Shown here: one piece after another, positions 1-8,609 of the stretch
Position numbering within the stretch: position 1 is the first letter of the stretch
Layout of the letters: each line of letters starts with the position of its first letter
Origin: an uncultured Lewinella sp.
GTDB lineage: Bacteria > Bacteroidota > Bacteroidia > Chitinophagales > Saprospiraceae
Direction: 5' to 3'
Assembly: GCA_913057725.1 (NCBI GenBank)
Contig: CAJXOS010000012.1
Coordinates: 1-64,000, forward strand
Length of the DNA stretch: 64,000 nt
Notes under the pieces: generated by a model
Databases searched by the model: none
What the model saw: only the letters and a program-made list of their open reading frames with translations
What the model was told of the DNA's origin: nothing
Position numbers and translations under genes: made by a program

Positions 1-95
1 CGTCGGGGGACGCTCGGTAACATGGGGGGACGCTCGGGAATGAGGATTGGCTAGTTGGATTAGTTGAGCTAGTGAATTTAGTTGAGTTAGTCCAG
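1..95. repeat. Interspersed repeat, copy 1 (GGGGACGCTCGG + TTAGTTGAG)
   Basis: Two copies of a 15-base unit, GGGGACGCTCGG(T/G)AA, lie at 6-20 and 26-40. They are followed by degenerate TTAGTTGRN nonamers up to about 91. The same combination in reverse order (nonamers first, then the 15-mer) recurs at 42003-42079. No coding sequence is seen here. The nature of the element is unknown. Confidence 0.6.
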
Positions 96-137
96 AACTT
101 TCACTTTCATTTTAATCGCCATTTTGACTGATCAGCC

Positions 138-992
138 TCACGCTCCCTCCACTAACTGGTGTTGCTCTCGAAAGGCGGATGGCGTCATGCCGGCTTGCTT
201 TTTGAAAAAGCGGCTGAAGTAGGCGGGATCATCAAAGCCAAGATCATAAGCAATTTCCTGCGTCTGCTTATCCGTAAAGAGAATCAGGCGCTTGGCCTCC
301 AGCAAGACGCGATCTTGAATGATCTGCTGGGGTGACTGCTGATTATACGTAGCGAATAGATTCGACAGTGTCTTAGGCGACTTGTGCAACATCTCCGCGT
401 AGTCCTTCACCTTTCGTTTAGTACGGAAGTGCATATCCACCAACACATTAAACTGCCGGATGGTATCGATTTGTGAATCGTTGAGATTCTTCACAATGTG
501 TTGCTCTTTAGCCAATCGAGTACAGATGATGATCAGACGCTTCAGCAACATCTGCAACATATCCCCTTGGATGCCATCTACGGTGCGAAACTCCTCAATG
601 ATTACCTGCAGTAGAAGCTCAAACTTCCGCTCCTGCCCTTCTGGAATAGAGATAATTGGTAAGTCCTGCGTACCGAAAAACAATATGCCATTGCAGGACA
701 CTTCCTCATCATGATCAGCAATGCAGTAGAATTCCCGATTAAACAGGAAGGCGTTTAGCGGTAAGCTATTAGAAGGATAAGTAACGTGCTGAAAGTAGGT
801 CGTCGTGACCAGCTGATTCGGCTGAAGGTGAATAACGAGGTCATCGATATGAACAGGGACTGCCTCCTTGTTTCGATTCCAAAGGAGTTGAATCACTCCT
901 GCATCAATAGAAAAAGAGGATTGGTCTTTCTGCAAATTATCCGTATAGCCGAAGATAGACCCCAACTTGCGATCAATAAACTCATATTTCAT
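138..992 (-). CDS. AraC family transcriptional regulator
   Basis: A 284-residue AraC/XylS-type regulator, expected to bind DNA in the cytoplasm and activate or repress nearby promoters. Residues about 185-280 carry the paired helix-turn-helix arrangement, including the typical second-helix signature with GFDDPAYFSRFFKK followed by G(M)TPSAFR. Residues 1-170 form an effector-binding part of the cupin-like kind, with no recognisable sugar-specific motif, so the ligand is unknown. Length is normal for the family. It is transcribed away from the rest of the window and its own target is not evident; the neighbouring lipoprotein at 1123-1575 is on the same strand about 130 bases upstream. Confidence 0.93.
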   Translation of the reverse strand: MKYEFIDRKLGSIFGYTDNLQKDQSSFSIDAGVIQLLWNRNKEAVPVHIDDLVIHLQPNQLVTTTYFQHVTYPSNSLPLNAFLFNREFYCIADHDEEVSCNGILFFGTQDLPIISIPEGQERKFELLLQVIIEEFRTVDGIQGDMLQMLLKRLIIICTRLAKEQHIVKNLNDSQIDTIRQFNVLVDMHFRTKRKVKDYAEMLHKSPKTLSNLFATYNQQSPQQIIQDRVLLEAKRLILFTDKQTQEIAYDLGFDDPAYFSRFFKKQAGMTPSAFREQHQLVEGA

Positions 993-1122
993 CTAGCACA
1001 ACTTTTAAGCGTTGGCTGGAACCGTAGCACCAACCAACGCTCAATATACTTCATAGAAACAGCCTCTCTGCCAGAGGGGTTGTCCTAGAGCTGTCCAAAA
1101 TATGGAATTGTCGTATTAGGAC

Positions 1123-1575
1123 TTAGATTTTGCGGAACTTGAATGTGTACCAACCATTGCGGGTACGCGCTCGCACGTGGAGCTTATTTCGGGTAATCAA
1201 GTTCACGCAAGTAAAGTAGGCAAAGGATTCACTTCCGTTGGGTTCAAAGAAGTACATGTCCAGGAAGAATTCGATGTCCTCATCATCTCCATCCCATTGA
1301 CGTTCGAAGAACAATTCCCATTGGCCATCAAAAATGACACCTTCGCTGGCATCGTCATAAACGGCGCTATAGTCATCGTAGAATTCAATGATATCACCAC
1401 GGAATTCGTGGAACACATCATCGCGGAAGATTTGCCAATCGTTTCGGTAGAATGCTTTATCAAATTCCCAGGCCCCGATTAGGCGGTCCTCTTTACGCTC
1501 CAAGCGAGCGTAATCAGAGCAAGAAAACGCGGTGGTGATAATCACCGCTGCAAGCAAGATTTGAAGTTGTTTCAT
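1123..1575 (-). CDS. Hypothetical lipoprotein
   Basis: A 150-residue protein with a hydrophobic N-terminus ending in a lipobox-like ...TAFSC, so Cys19 is the likely lipidation site and the protein should sit in the outer membrane or periplasm. The mature part starts with RLIGAWEFDKAFYR and continues as alternating acidic and aromatic strands, which suggests a small lipocalin-like barrel; that fold is inference only. No family was recognised with confidence. A perfect 9-base inverted repeat lies about 20 bases upstream of its start (1596-1618). Confidence 0.75.
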   Translation of the reverse strand: MKQLQILLAAVIITTAFSCSDYARLERKEDRLIGAWEFDKAFYRNDWQIFRDDVFHEFRGDIIEFYDDYSAVYDDASEGVIFDGQWELFFERQWDGDDEDIEFFLDMYFFEPNGSESFAYFTCVNLITRNKLHVRARTRNGWYTFKFRKI

Positions 1576-1595
1576 GACAGTCGGCTTTTTGAATA

Positions 1596-1618
1596 AGGTG
1601 AGTATTTTCTACTCACCT
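1596..1618. promoter_or_regulatory. Inverted repeat in the leader of the 1123-1575 lipoprotein gene
   Basis: AGGTGAGTA (1596-1604), a 5-base loop and TACTCACCT (1610-1618) form a perfect 9-bp hairpin, 20 bases from the start codon of the minus-strand gene ending at 1575. It could be an operator or an RNA hairpin over the translation start. There is no T-run to make it a terminator on the minus strand. Confidence 0.5.
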
Positions 1619-1753
1619 GTTTTCATATTCGTGGGGTAATTTTACACTTACTAAGTTATTACAGTTTAGTGGCAAGAGCAACGCAAAACCTGGGGTTTAA
1701 TTACAGATTAACAGGTATTAATATGTTGTTAAAAGCCGGTAAAATCCGAACTT

Positions 1754-1794
1754 GAGGCCTTAACATTTGTGGAACATCACCATTTCAAGGCCTC
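1754..1794. promoter_or_regulatory. Inverted repeat upstream of the FKBP lipoprotein gene
   Basis: GAGGCCTT (1754-1761) and AAGGCCTC (1787-1794) are perfect 8-bp arms with a 25-base spacer, ending 16 bases before the start codon at 1810. This may be a protein-binding site or an RNA stem in the leader. Its function is unknown. Confidence 0.4.
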
Positions 1795-1809
1795 ACACTC
1801 CTTTACACC

Positions 1810-2391
1810 ATGAGAACTGTCGTATACCTCCTGACGCTACTACTCTTTACCGCTTGTGGTTCCAACTCAAGTTCGGATAGCCCTTCTACTAATGAAGATG
1901 AGGCCAGTGCCCCACTACCCCCAGTCAACGAAGACGAAGTACTGCTAGAACTCTCAGCTCATCTGAGTACAGATACCAGCCGCGCCGCTCGAGAACAAAA
2001 CGAAATCATAGATTACGCCATTGAGAATCTACTACCCCTAAAGCCTACCAACTCTGGGCTTTTCTATCGCATACTTAAAGAAGGGGATGGAGAACCAATC
2101 GCCTGGGGCGATTTTCTCAGCGCCCACTATAAAGGCTACCTACTCGACGGTACAGTATTTGCCGACTCAAAAAAGCAAGATCGGCCACTTGAGTTTTATG
2201 TAGGCAATATGATTGACGCCTGGAACGAGGGGCTTCAATTAATCAATGTGGAAGGAAAAATCCAGCTGCTAGTGCCCAGCCGATTAGGTTATGGAGAAGA
2301 GGGGCTGGTTAGTAGTATGGGCCGTACCATAGTGCCTCCTAACCAAATATTACTGTTCGAAGTTGAGGTACTCGAGAAGCAGCAGAAGTAG
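1810..2391 (+). CDS. FKBP-type peptidyl-prolyl cis-trans isomerase lipoprotein
   Basis: A 193-residue lipoprotein with signal ...LLLFTACG and lipidated Cys16. A Ser/Asp/Glu-rich linker follows, then an FKBP domain at about residues 80-190. The domain is recognised from SGLFYRILKEGDG, the Y-K-G-Y-L-L-DGTVFADS strand and LLVPSRLGYGEEG, which matches the family's VIP..LaYG region with IP replaced by VP. The predicted role is accelerating proline isomerisation during folding of secreted or outer-membrane proteins. The gene ends two bases from the stop of the convergent gene at 2394. Confidence 0.93.
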   Translation: MRTVVYLLTLLLFTACGSNSSSDSPSTNEDEASAPLPPVNEDEVLLELSAHLSTDTSRAAREQNEIIDYAIENLLPLKPTNSGLFYRILKEGDGEPIAWGDFLSAHYKGYLLDGTVFADSKKQDRPLEFYVGNMIDAWNEGLQLINVEGKIQLLVPSRLGYGEEGLVSSMGRTIVPPNQILLFEVEVLEKQQK

Positions 2392-2393
2392 TA

Positions 2394-2891
2394 TCACAGC
2401 GAACAGCTGCTAGCCACATGCCAGACACCAGCTACAAAGATAGAATCTCGAGAGGGTTGCTGTTCTCCCACAGAAAATATCATCAGATATGACGTATCAC
2501 AACTAGGGCACTGCAAATGCCTCCCTATAGCAGGACAGCTACCTATACGATATGGCCTTGGACGTAACTCCAAGTGCTCTTTTAACTCGATTCGAAAACG
2601 CACGCGTGGCATATCGTCCTCACTCAATAGTTGAAACCGATCTTGTAAATACCCAAAGCCATACTGATTTGGTTGAGACACAAAGGGAGTAATCTTGATT
2701 TCAAATTTATCAAAGCACTGCAAACAAGTACATTCCAACTTATAATTGTCTGGATCAATGGGCCAACTCAGCGGACGTTCCACGAAGCCCAGCGCCTCTT
2801 CTCCTAATAAATTGGAAGGCTTTATGCTTAACAACTTAAGGTCTTCCGATGACACAGGTTCGTGATTAACTGATTCTAATGGGGTATTCAC
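2394..2891 (-). CDS. Hypothetical protein with two Cys-pair motifs
   Basis: A 165-residue protein without a signal peptide. A CTCLQC cluster lies near residue 55 and a second pair, CPSC, near residue 131, with another Cys between them, so a structural zinc site is plausible. No family was recognised. The protein looks cytoplasmic, and the acidic, proline-bearing N-terminus may be flexible. It converges on the FKBP gene with only two bases between the two stop codons, so the 3' ends of the transcripts must overlap. Confidence 0.72.
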   Translation of the reverse strand: MNTPLESVNHEPVSSEDLKLLSIKPSNLLGEEALGFVERPLSWPIDPDNYKLECTCLQCFDKFEIKITPFVSQPNQYGFGYLQDRFQLLSEDDMPRVRFRIELKEHLELRPRPYRIGSCPAIGRHLQCPSCDTSYLMIFSVGEQQPSRDSIFVAGVWHVASSCSL

Positions 2892-3093
2892 TGCAAGGTA
2901 TGAACTACCTTGAGCATATCTCTATTTTCCTTAAAAAGGCAGGCTAACAGCTTTTCCGCATTGCATTTAGAGTAGCATTCAGTATGAATTAACTCTTATC
3001 AAGTAAACCAATGCACAATCCGGGACTTCTACAGAAGCCAGGAAAAGCTCGCATTTATTCTGCCTACATTAATCTGTACTAACCAAGACTAGT

Positions 3094-5655
3094 ATGAAAC
3101 TCAGAAATCTCCTTATCCTTTGCCTAAGCCTACTGTTTTTTGTGCCTGGCCAAGCCCAGAAACAAGAACTCACCTATTATTTACCGGATATTGCCTATGA
3201 TCCGGCTATACCTACGCCAGAGTCGTTTCTAGGTTGGCAGATTGGAGAATGGCACATTAGCCACGACCTTCAACTATCCTACATGCGGCTATTGGCAGCG
3301 TCCTCACCACGGATCACACTCACTGAGTACGCCCGCACCCACGAACAACGACCGCTGATCTATTTGACAATAACCAGTCCGGAGAATCATGCCCAGCTGG
3401 ACGACCTCAAAGCCCGGCACGTAGCCCTAACCGATCCAGATATTTCAGCTGACGTCAACCTTGATGATACTCCATTAGTACTCTACCAGGGCTACAGCAT
3501 CCATGGTAATGAGCCTAGCGGTGGAAATGCAGCTCCACTCGTAGCCTACTATTTGGCAGCAGGCCAGGGTGAAGTTATTGACGAATTACTGGACAACACC
3601 ATCATTCTTTTTGACCCTTGCTACAACCCTGACGGCTTCCAACGCTTCAGTACCTGGGCCAACATGCATAAGAACCTGACGATGACAGCCGACCCTATGG
3701 ATAGGGAATACGATGAAAGTTGGCCTCGCGGCCGCACCAACCACTACTGGTTCGACTTGAACCGGGATTGGTTGCCCGTTCAGCACCCGGAAGGCCGTGG
3801 TCGAGTTGTAACTTTCCATGACTGGAAACCCAATGTACTGACGGATCACCATGAGATGGGCACCAACTCAACTTTCTTCTTTATGCCAGGAGAACCCAGC
3901 CGAGTTCACCCGATTACTCCTTGGCGCAATCAGGAATTGACAGAAGCTATTGGCAACTACCACGCCAAGTCTTTGGATGAAATAGGATCACTCTATTATT
4001 CTAAAGAAGGATACGACGACTACTATATCGGGAAAGGAAGTACTTATCCGGATGTCAACGGTTGTATTGGAATTCTATTTGAGCAGGCTAGTTCGCGTGG
4101 CCACATACAAGAAAGCGACAATGGGCTTTTAACCTTCCCTTTTACGATCCGCAACCAAGTTCGTACTTCATTGAGTACGCACGAAGCAGTAGTGGGCTTA
4201 AAGAACGACATCCTTGGCTTCCAACGGGAATTCTTCCAAACCGCTAAGGAAGAGGCCGCTGCCGAAAGACGATACGGTTACGTATTTGGCACAGATAGTG
4301 ATGACAGCCGCGCCCGGCATTTGATTGACATGCTCATGGTGCACGAGGTAGAAATCTATCCACTTGCCAGCGATGTAAACGCAGGAGGTCAATCTTTTGC
4401 AGCTAATGAGGCATATGTGGTGCCACTGCAGCAAAACCAATACCGTTTCATCAAAGCCGTATTCGATCCGATTCTCGAATTCGAAGACAGTTTGTTCTAT
4501 GATATCTCTACCTGGACCTTGCCTATGGCCTGCAATTTGCCATATGCGGAATTGAATTCAAGTCCACGCCTTGGAGATCAGTTAACTACTGCACCAGGCG
4601 CAGTAACAGCCGAAACACAGCAGAGCAACTACGCCTACCTGTTGCCTTGGGATGACTTTTATGCACCTAAGCTAGCCTACGCACTAATGGATGAAGGCCT
4701 TCGCCTAAAGGTCACTACCGAAGCTTCTATTATTGACGGCGAGGAATACGCAGCTGGAACCGTAATTCTCCCGGTAGCCAACCAGGGAGATCACAGTAGT
4801 GCTGATATCTATGAGTTGGTAAAAGCTGGTGTTGCAGAAACAGGCGTTTCGATGTACGGTGTAAAAACCGGACTAAGCTCAGATGGACCAGACCTCGGTA
4901 GCCGTAAATATGAGACTTTGCAAATGCCCCGAGTAGCGGTCTTCGTCGGTGATGGCATCACTAGCTATGAGGCCGGTACCAACTGGCACTTGCTGGACCA
5001 ACGCTACCACATTCCGGTAACTAAGATTGCTACGGAGGACATGCGCCGAGCAGACCTTGATCGGTATAACGTCATCATTATGCCAAATGGCAGCTATCGT
5101 TGGGGCAATGGCCAAGCCGAAAAGCTACGGGATTGGGTAAGCGCTGGCGGCACCCTCATTGCTCAAAAGCGGGCCAACAGCTGGTGCGCAAGTAATAAAT
5201 TGGCTCAATTGACCTCAGTGAAAGTAGCCGAGGACGATCGGGAACAACGTCCTTACGGCAAATTGAGTCGTGATGGCGGCGGCCGAGTATTGGGTGGTTC
5301 TATCTTCAATACCGAAGTAGACCTCTCTCATCCACTCCTTTACGGATTTGAACGTACGGATCTTCCGGTATTCCAGCGCGGCAATCTATTTTATAAGCCT
5401 AGCGAGAATCCTTACGCAACACCAATACGATTTACGGAAGATCCACTATTGAGTGGTTATGTACATCCAAGTAGCCTGGAAGCTATCTCCGGTTCTGCAG
5501 CAATAATTATTAGTGGCCGTGGTGGCGGACGCACAATTTCTATGATGCAAGAGCCTGCTTTTAGAGCCTTTTGGTTTGGCACAAGCAAGCTTTTGGCCAA
5601 TGCAATTTTCTTCGGATCAACGATCAGTAATGGTGCCAGAGAGATGGTTAAATAA
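3094..5655 (+). CDS. M14 family zinc carboxypeptidase, secreted
   Basis: An 853-residue protein with a Sec signal (hydrophobic to about residue 20, ending GQAQ). The carboxypeptidase A-type domain occupies about residues 40-380. The zinc pair is His137-x-x-Glu140 in YSIHGNEPSGG, and DHHEMGT near residue 252 supplies the likely third ligand. EQASSRG near residue 330 resembles the catalytic-Glu region. The C-terminal part (about 615-720) has a class I glutamine-amidotransferase-like alpha/beta pattern (VAVFVGDG, YNVIIMPNGSY, WVSAGGTLIA) with no catalytic Cys obvious. This layout is common in large Bacteroidota M14 proteins. The expected activity is trimming peptides outside the cytoplasm; the substrate is unknown. 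No C-terminal sorting domain is seen. Confidence 0.92.
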   Translation: MKLRNLLILCLSLLFFVPGQAQKQELTYYLPDIAYDPAIPTPESFLGWQIGEWHISHDLQLSYMRLLAASSPRITLTEYARTHEQRPLIYLTITSPENHAQLDDLKARHVALTDPDISADVNLDDTPLVLYQGYSIHGNEPSGGNAAPLVAYYLAAGQGEVIDELLDNTIILFDPCYNPDGFQRFSTWANMHKNLTMTADPMDREYDESWPRGRTNHYWFDLNRDWLPVQHPEGRGRVVTFHDWKPNVLTDHHEMGTNSTFFFMPGEPSRVHPITPWRNQELTEAIGNYHAKSLDEIGSLYYSKEGYDDYYIGKGSTYPDVNGCIGILFEQASSRGHIQESDNGLLTFPFTIRNQVRTSLSTHEAVVGLKNDILGFQREFFQTAKEEAAAERRYGYVFGTDSDDSRARHLIDMLMVHEVEIYPLASDVNAGGQSFAANEAYVVPLQQNQYRFIKAVFDPILEFEDSLFYDISTWTLPMACNLPYAELNSSPRLGDQLTTAPGAVTAETQQSNYAYLLPWDDFYAPKLAYALMDEGLRLKVTTEASIIDGEEYAAGTVILPVANQGDHSSADIYELVKAGVAETGVSMYGVKTGLSSDGPDLGSRKYETLQMPRVAVFVGDGITSYEAGTNWHLLDQRYHIPVTKIATEDMRRADLDRYNVIIMPNGSYRWGNGQAEKLRDWVSAGGTLIAQKRANSWCASNKLAQLTSVKVAEDDREQRPYGKLSRDGGGRVLGGSIFNTEVDLSHPLLYGFERTDLPVFQRGNLFYKPSENPYATPIRFTEDPLLSGYVHPSSLEAISGSAAIIISGRGGGRTISMMQEPAFRAFWFGTSKLLANAIFFGSTISNGAREMVK

Positions 5656-5672
5656 AAAACCCACTGAGGCTG

Positions 5673-5702
5673 TTGATTTTACAGAAAATAAATCTATCTT
5701 TG
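5673..5702 (+). promoter_or_regulatory. Bacteroidota-type promoter of the L31 gene
   Basis: TTG at 5673-5675, a 19-base spacer and TATCTTTG at 5695-5702 match the Bacteroidota -33/-7 consensus (TTG, TAnnTTTG). Transcription should start near 5708, about 27 bases before the start codon at 5735. Confidence 0.75.
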
Positions 5703-5734
5703 CCGTCCGAATTTGAACAGGAAATATTACCGCC

Positions 5735-5992
5735 ATGAAAAATGATATCCATCCCGATAATTATCGCCTGGTTGTCTTCCGTGACATCTCGGTTGACAAA
5801 TCATGGTTGGCTTACTCTTGCGCTCCTTCAAGGGAGAATGTAAGCTGGGAAGATGGCAAAGAATATCCACTGGTGAAACTAGAAATCTCCAGTGAGTCTC
5901 ATCCGTTCTTTACGGGTAAGATGAAGTTTGTAGATACCGCTGGTCGTATCGACAAATTCAATAAGAAATTTGCCAAATTCGCTAAGAAGTAA
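5735..5992 (+). CDS. rpmE2: 50S ribosomal protein bL31, type B
   Basis: An 85-residue protein whose sequence is that of bL31 type B: it starts [11 protein letters not shown], contains the SHPFFTGK segment and ends with a Lys-rich [11 protein letters not shown] tail. It lacks the CxxC zinc pairs of type A L31, so it is the zinc-independent (C-minus) form. In other bacteria this form replaces type A under zinc limitation; whether this genome also has type A cannot be seen. It has its own promoter (5673-5702) and a strong terminator (6021-6060), so it is monocistronic. Confidence 0.97.
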   Translation: MKNDIHPDNYRLVVFRDISVDKSWLAYSCAPSRENVSWEDGKEYPLVKLEISSESHPFFTGKMKFVDTAGRIDKFNKKFAKFAKK

Positions 5993-6020
5993 GCGCAGAC
6001 GATTGTCTGGTTACGAACGA

Positions 6021-6060
6021 AAAAGTCCTAATCGGCCCTTGCGCTGCTTGGGACTTTTTT
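6021..6060 (+). terminator. Rho-independent terminator after the L31 gene
   Basis: AAAAGTCC (6021-6028) pairs perfectly with GGACTTTT (6051-6058), and the stem extends by TA/TG. The 22-base interior is GC-rich, and the right arm runs into a T-tract at 6055-6060. Confidence 0.88.
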
Positions 6061-6094
6061 ATTTTTGACTAATTCTCTAGCTCACCACACCCCT

Positions 6095-7306
6095 ATGGCT
6101 CATCTCATTCTTTTCGACAACGAGACCCGTGAACATCTTTTGCCACTGACCTACACCCGGCCAGTAGGCGAATTAAGAATTGGAATCCTCACCATTCGTG
6201 AGAAGTGGGAACGCGTCATGAATTGCCCCGTTTCTTTCCTTACTCAGGACTATCTGACCGAAAAATTCGAAATGGATTACGGGGAAGAGAACTTTCTCGT
6301 TAACGGCTCACTGCTGCCAACAGCACAGATGGTTCGCCTTATCGAACAACTCGACTTTAACGAGGCCATTCTCCTCGATGGCGAACTACTTGCCACTAAG
6401 CTCACCGGCAAACAGATCGAAAAGCTGATTAAGGACGAAGACTTTGGAGATCTGTCAGGTTTTGAGGCGGGTGAGACAGAAATACTCAAGCTACGTGGTG
6501 TCTATGACATCTTCCACTTGAACAAAGCGGCGCTAGAGGCAGACTTTCAACTATTAACAGCGGGCCGGACCAGCCAGCCGTTATCAGACAGCAACCGCCT
6601 CATAGGACCTGCTGACCGTCTGTTTATTGAGGAAGGTGCTACGATAGAGTGTGCTACGATTAACACCCAAAACGGCCCCGTCTATATTGGACGAAATGCG
6701 CTGGTCATGGAGGGGTCCTTGATTCGTGGAGGCTTGGCTATGGGTGAGGGCTCTGTCCTAAAAATGGGAGCAAGAATTTATGGCCCAACTACCCTCGGCC
6801 CAAAATGTAAGGTGGGTGGCGAAGTCAACAACGTGGTATTCCAAGCGAACAGCAATAAGAGTCATGAAGGCTACCTCGGGAATTCAGCTATTGGGCAGTG
6901 GTGTAACATTGGTGCAGATACCAATTGCTCCAACCTCAAGAACACCTATGAGGAAGTGAAGCTATGGAACTACCCGGCTGAGCGATTTTTGAAGACTGGC
7001 CACCAATTCTGCGGCTTAGTACTTGGAGACCACACCAAAGTTGGCATCAACACCATGTTTAACACAGGTACAGTGGTGGGCGTAGCTGCTAACATATTTG
7101 GCACAGGTTTCCCGCGCAATTTTGTGCCCTCCTTTGCTTGGGGCGGCGCCAGTGGTTTTAGCACCTACCGCACCAGCAAGACCTTTGATATGATGGAACG
7201 TGTTATGGCGCGTCGTGGGCAAGAATTGAGCGTACAGGATCGCCTAATTTTGTTGCGTATCTACGAAGACACTGCTAAATATCGTCGGTGGGAGTCTAGC
7301 AAGTAA
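6095..7306 (+). CDS. GlmU-like sugar nucleotidyltransferase/acyltransferase
   Basis: About 403 residues from the ATG at 6095. An in-frame TTG at 6065 lies only 5 bases beyond the L31 terminator and is unlikely to be the start. The N-terminal half (LILFDNETREHLLPLTYTRP) is the divergent nucleotidyltransferase-like domain of the GlmU-related Bacteroidota family. The C-terminal half from about residue 190 shows hexapeptide repeats (GPVYIGRNALV, EGSLIRGGLAMGEGS, TTLGPKCKVGGEV), that is, a left-handed beta helix. The predicted activity is a nucleotide-sugar pyrophosphorylase and/or acetyltransferase in envelope precursor synthesis. Whether both activities are present cannot be told, because the canonical LAAGxGTRM loop is absent. 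Confidence 0.88.
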   Translation: MAHLILFDNETREHLLPLTYTRPVGELRIGILTIREKWERVMNCPVSFLTQDYLTEKFEMDYGEENFLVNGSLLPTAQMVRLIEQLDFNEAILLDGELLATKLTGKQIEKLIKDEDFGDLSGFEAGETEILKLRGVYDIFHLNKAALEADFQLLTAGRTSQPLSDSNRLIGPADRLFIEEGATIECATINTQNGPVYIGRNALVMEGSLIRGGLAMGEGSVLKMGARIYGPTTLGPKCKVGGEVNNVVFQANSNKSHEGYLGNSAIGQWCNIGADTNCSNLKNTYEEVKLWNYPAERFLKTGHQFCGLVLGDHTKVGINTMFNTGTVVGVAANIFGTGFPRNFVPSFAWGGASGFSTYRTSKTFDMMERVMARRGQELSVQDRLILLRIYEDTAKYRRWESSK

Positions 7307-7349
7307 GCTCACACGGTACGACTCGTTTATTCGGTTAACTACCATACCT

Positions 7350-8039
7350 ATGCCTGCTCCACGCTGGAAAGTTTGGTTGAGCTACCTGTTCGAGATTCAT
7401 CTCGAGAGTACCAGCAGTGATTACAACCCGCATTTGTATGTGAGCTTATCCAAGGGCAGGTACCAACTCAGCACAGCTAATGCCGTCTACTCTTTTGGAG
7501 ACCTCTACACCAACTTCTCTCGTACTTTTGAACGCTGGAACTGGCAGGAGTACCCTTTTCAGGAAGTCTTGATCCTGGGCTTGGGTTTAGGAAGTATCCC
7601 TGTGATACTCGAAGAATTGCACGAAAAAGATTGCACCTATACCGCAGTAGAAATCGATGAAGAGGTAGTTGATCTTGCCTATCGTTATGCGCTCAACAAT
7701 CTGGCAAGCCCAATCCATATGATTACGGCCGATGCCGCGATCGCTGTACAGCAATTGAGCCCAGCATCCTACGATCTAATTTGTATAGATTTATTTGACG
7801 ATGACGTGGTACCGCCACAATTCGAAACGACAGACTTCTTGTCTCAAGCTTCCACCTTGCTCAGCGATGGTGGTGTGCTTCTTTTCAACCGGCTTGCCTA
7901 TAATGCCGAAGACAAAAAAGCCAGCAGCCGATTTTATGAGAAGACCTTTCGCAAGGTCTTTCCCAACAGCTATTGCCTAGATGTTGGAGGAAACTTCATG
8001 CTAGTAAGTGATAAACGAGCTATTCTGAGACAGGTCTAA
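7350..8039 (+). CDS. Spermidine-synthase-like methyltransferase-fold protein
   Basis: A 229-residue cytoplasmic Rossmann protein. The nucleotide loop is VLILGLGLGSIP (about residue 70), followed by an acidic YTAVEIDEEVV strand end and by YDLICIDLFDDDVVPPQF. This is the layout of spermidine synthase and related aminopropyl/methyltransferase-like proteins. It lacks the N-terminal beta-barrel of true spermidine synthases and may be a SAM-binding protein of other function. Its 3' end overlaps the convergent acyltransferase gene by 20 bases. Confidence 0.85.
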   Translation: MPAPRWKVWLSYLFEIHLESTSSDYNPHLYVSLSKGRYQLSTANAVYSFGDLYTNFSRTFERWNWQEYPFQEVLILGLGLGSIPVILEELHEKDCTYTAVEIDEEVVDLAYRYALNNLASPIHMITADAAIAVQQLSPASYDLICIDLFDDDVVPPQFETTDFLSQASTLLSDGGVLLFNRLAYNAEDKKASSRFYEKTFRKVFPNSYCLDVGGNFMLVSDKRAILRQV

Positions 8040-8598
8040 CTTGCCCGTCTTGCAGCACATACAGCTGACCGCTTTCACAACGTGCTTGCCCTTCCCCATC
8101 AAAGTGTAGGCGATGACCATTAGCACTCATCCAACCAATTTGCCTAGCCGGATTACCCACTACTAATGCATAGGCAGGCACATCCTTTGTCACCACAGTA
8201 CCTGCTCCCACAAAGGAATAGGTTCCCAGACGAACACCGCAAACGATTGTCGCATTTGCGCCAACGCTTACCCCCTGCTCCAAGACGGTGGCTTTGTATT
8301 CGTGTTTTCGAATAACACCACTTCGAGGATTGATGACATTGGTGAATACTGCACTGGGCCCGATAAAAACATCATCTTCGCAGACTACCCCTTCGTACAG
8401 GCTAACATTATTTTGCACCTTGACATTGCGGCCGAGGCGAACCTTGTTCGCGATAAATACATTTTGCCCTAAAGAACAACTCCCTCCAATGACGGCACCA
8501 GGCATTACATGACAGAAATGCCAGATTTTGGTACCCGCACCAATTTGGGCACCATCATCAATGATAGCCGACGGATGTACAAAAAAGGTAGCGCTCAT
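8020..8598 (-). CDS. WbpD-like UDP-amino-sugar N-acetyltransferase
   Basis: A 192-residue hexapeptide-repeat acyltransferase: FVHPSAIIDDGAQIGAGTKIWHFCHV is followed by isoleucine-patch coils to about residue 150 and closes with VVGNPARQIGWMS. The conserved His/Asn region (KIWHFCHV, FTNVINPRS) fits the WbpD/WlbB group, which acetylates the 3-amino group of UDP-2-acetamido-3-amino-2,3-dideoxy-glucuronate. The gene follows the aminotransferase at 8610 by 11 bases on the same strand, so the pair can perform the last two steps to a 2,3-diacetamido uronic acid. It overlaps the end of the gene at 7350-8039. Confidence 0.9.
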   Translation of the reverse strand: MSATFFVHPSAIIDDGAQIGAGTKIWHFCHVMPGAVIGGSCSLGQNVFIANKVRLGRNVKVQNNVSLYEGVVCEDDVFIGPSAVFTNVINPRSGVIRKHEYKATVLEQGVSVGANATIVCGVRLGTYSFVGAGTVVTKDVPAYALVVGNPARQIGWMSANGHRLHFDGEGQARCESGQLYVLQDGQVRPVSE

Positions 8599-8609
8599 AA
8601 GCAGGCTCC

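Noticed and set aside
460-714. Open frame on the plus strand inside the AraC gene
   Set aside because: It is antisense to a well-supported regulator and has no domain signature of its own.
1177-1482. Plus-strand frame over the 1123-1575 lipoprotein gene
   Set aside because: The minus-strand frame has a lipoprotein signal and a plausible mature domain; the plus frame has neither.
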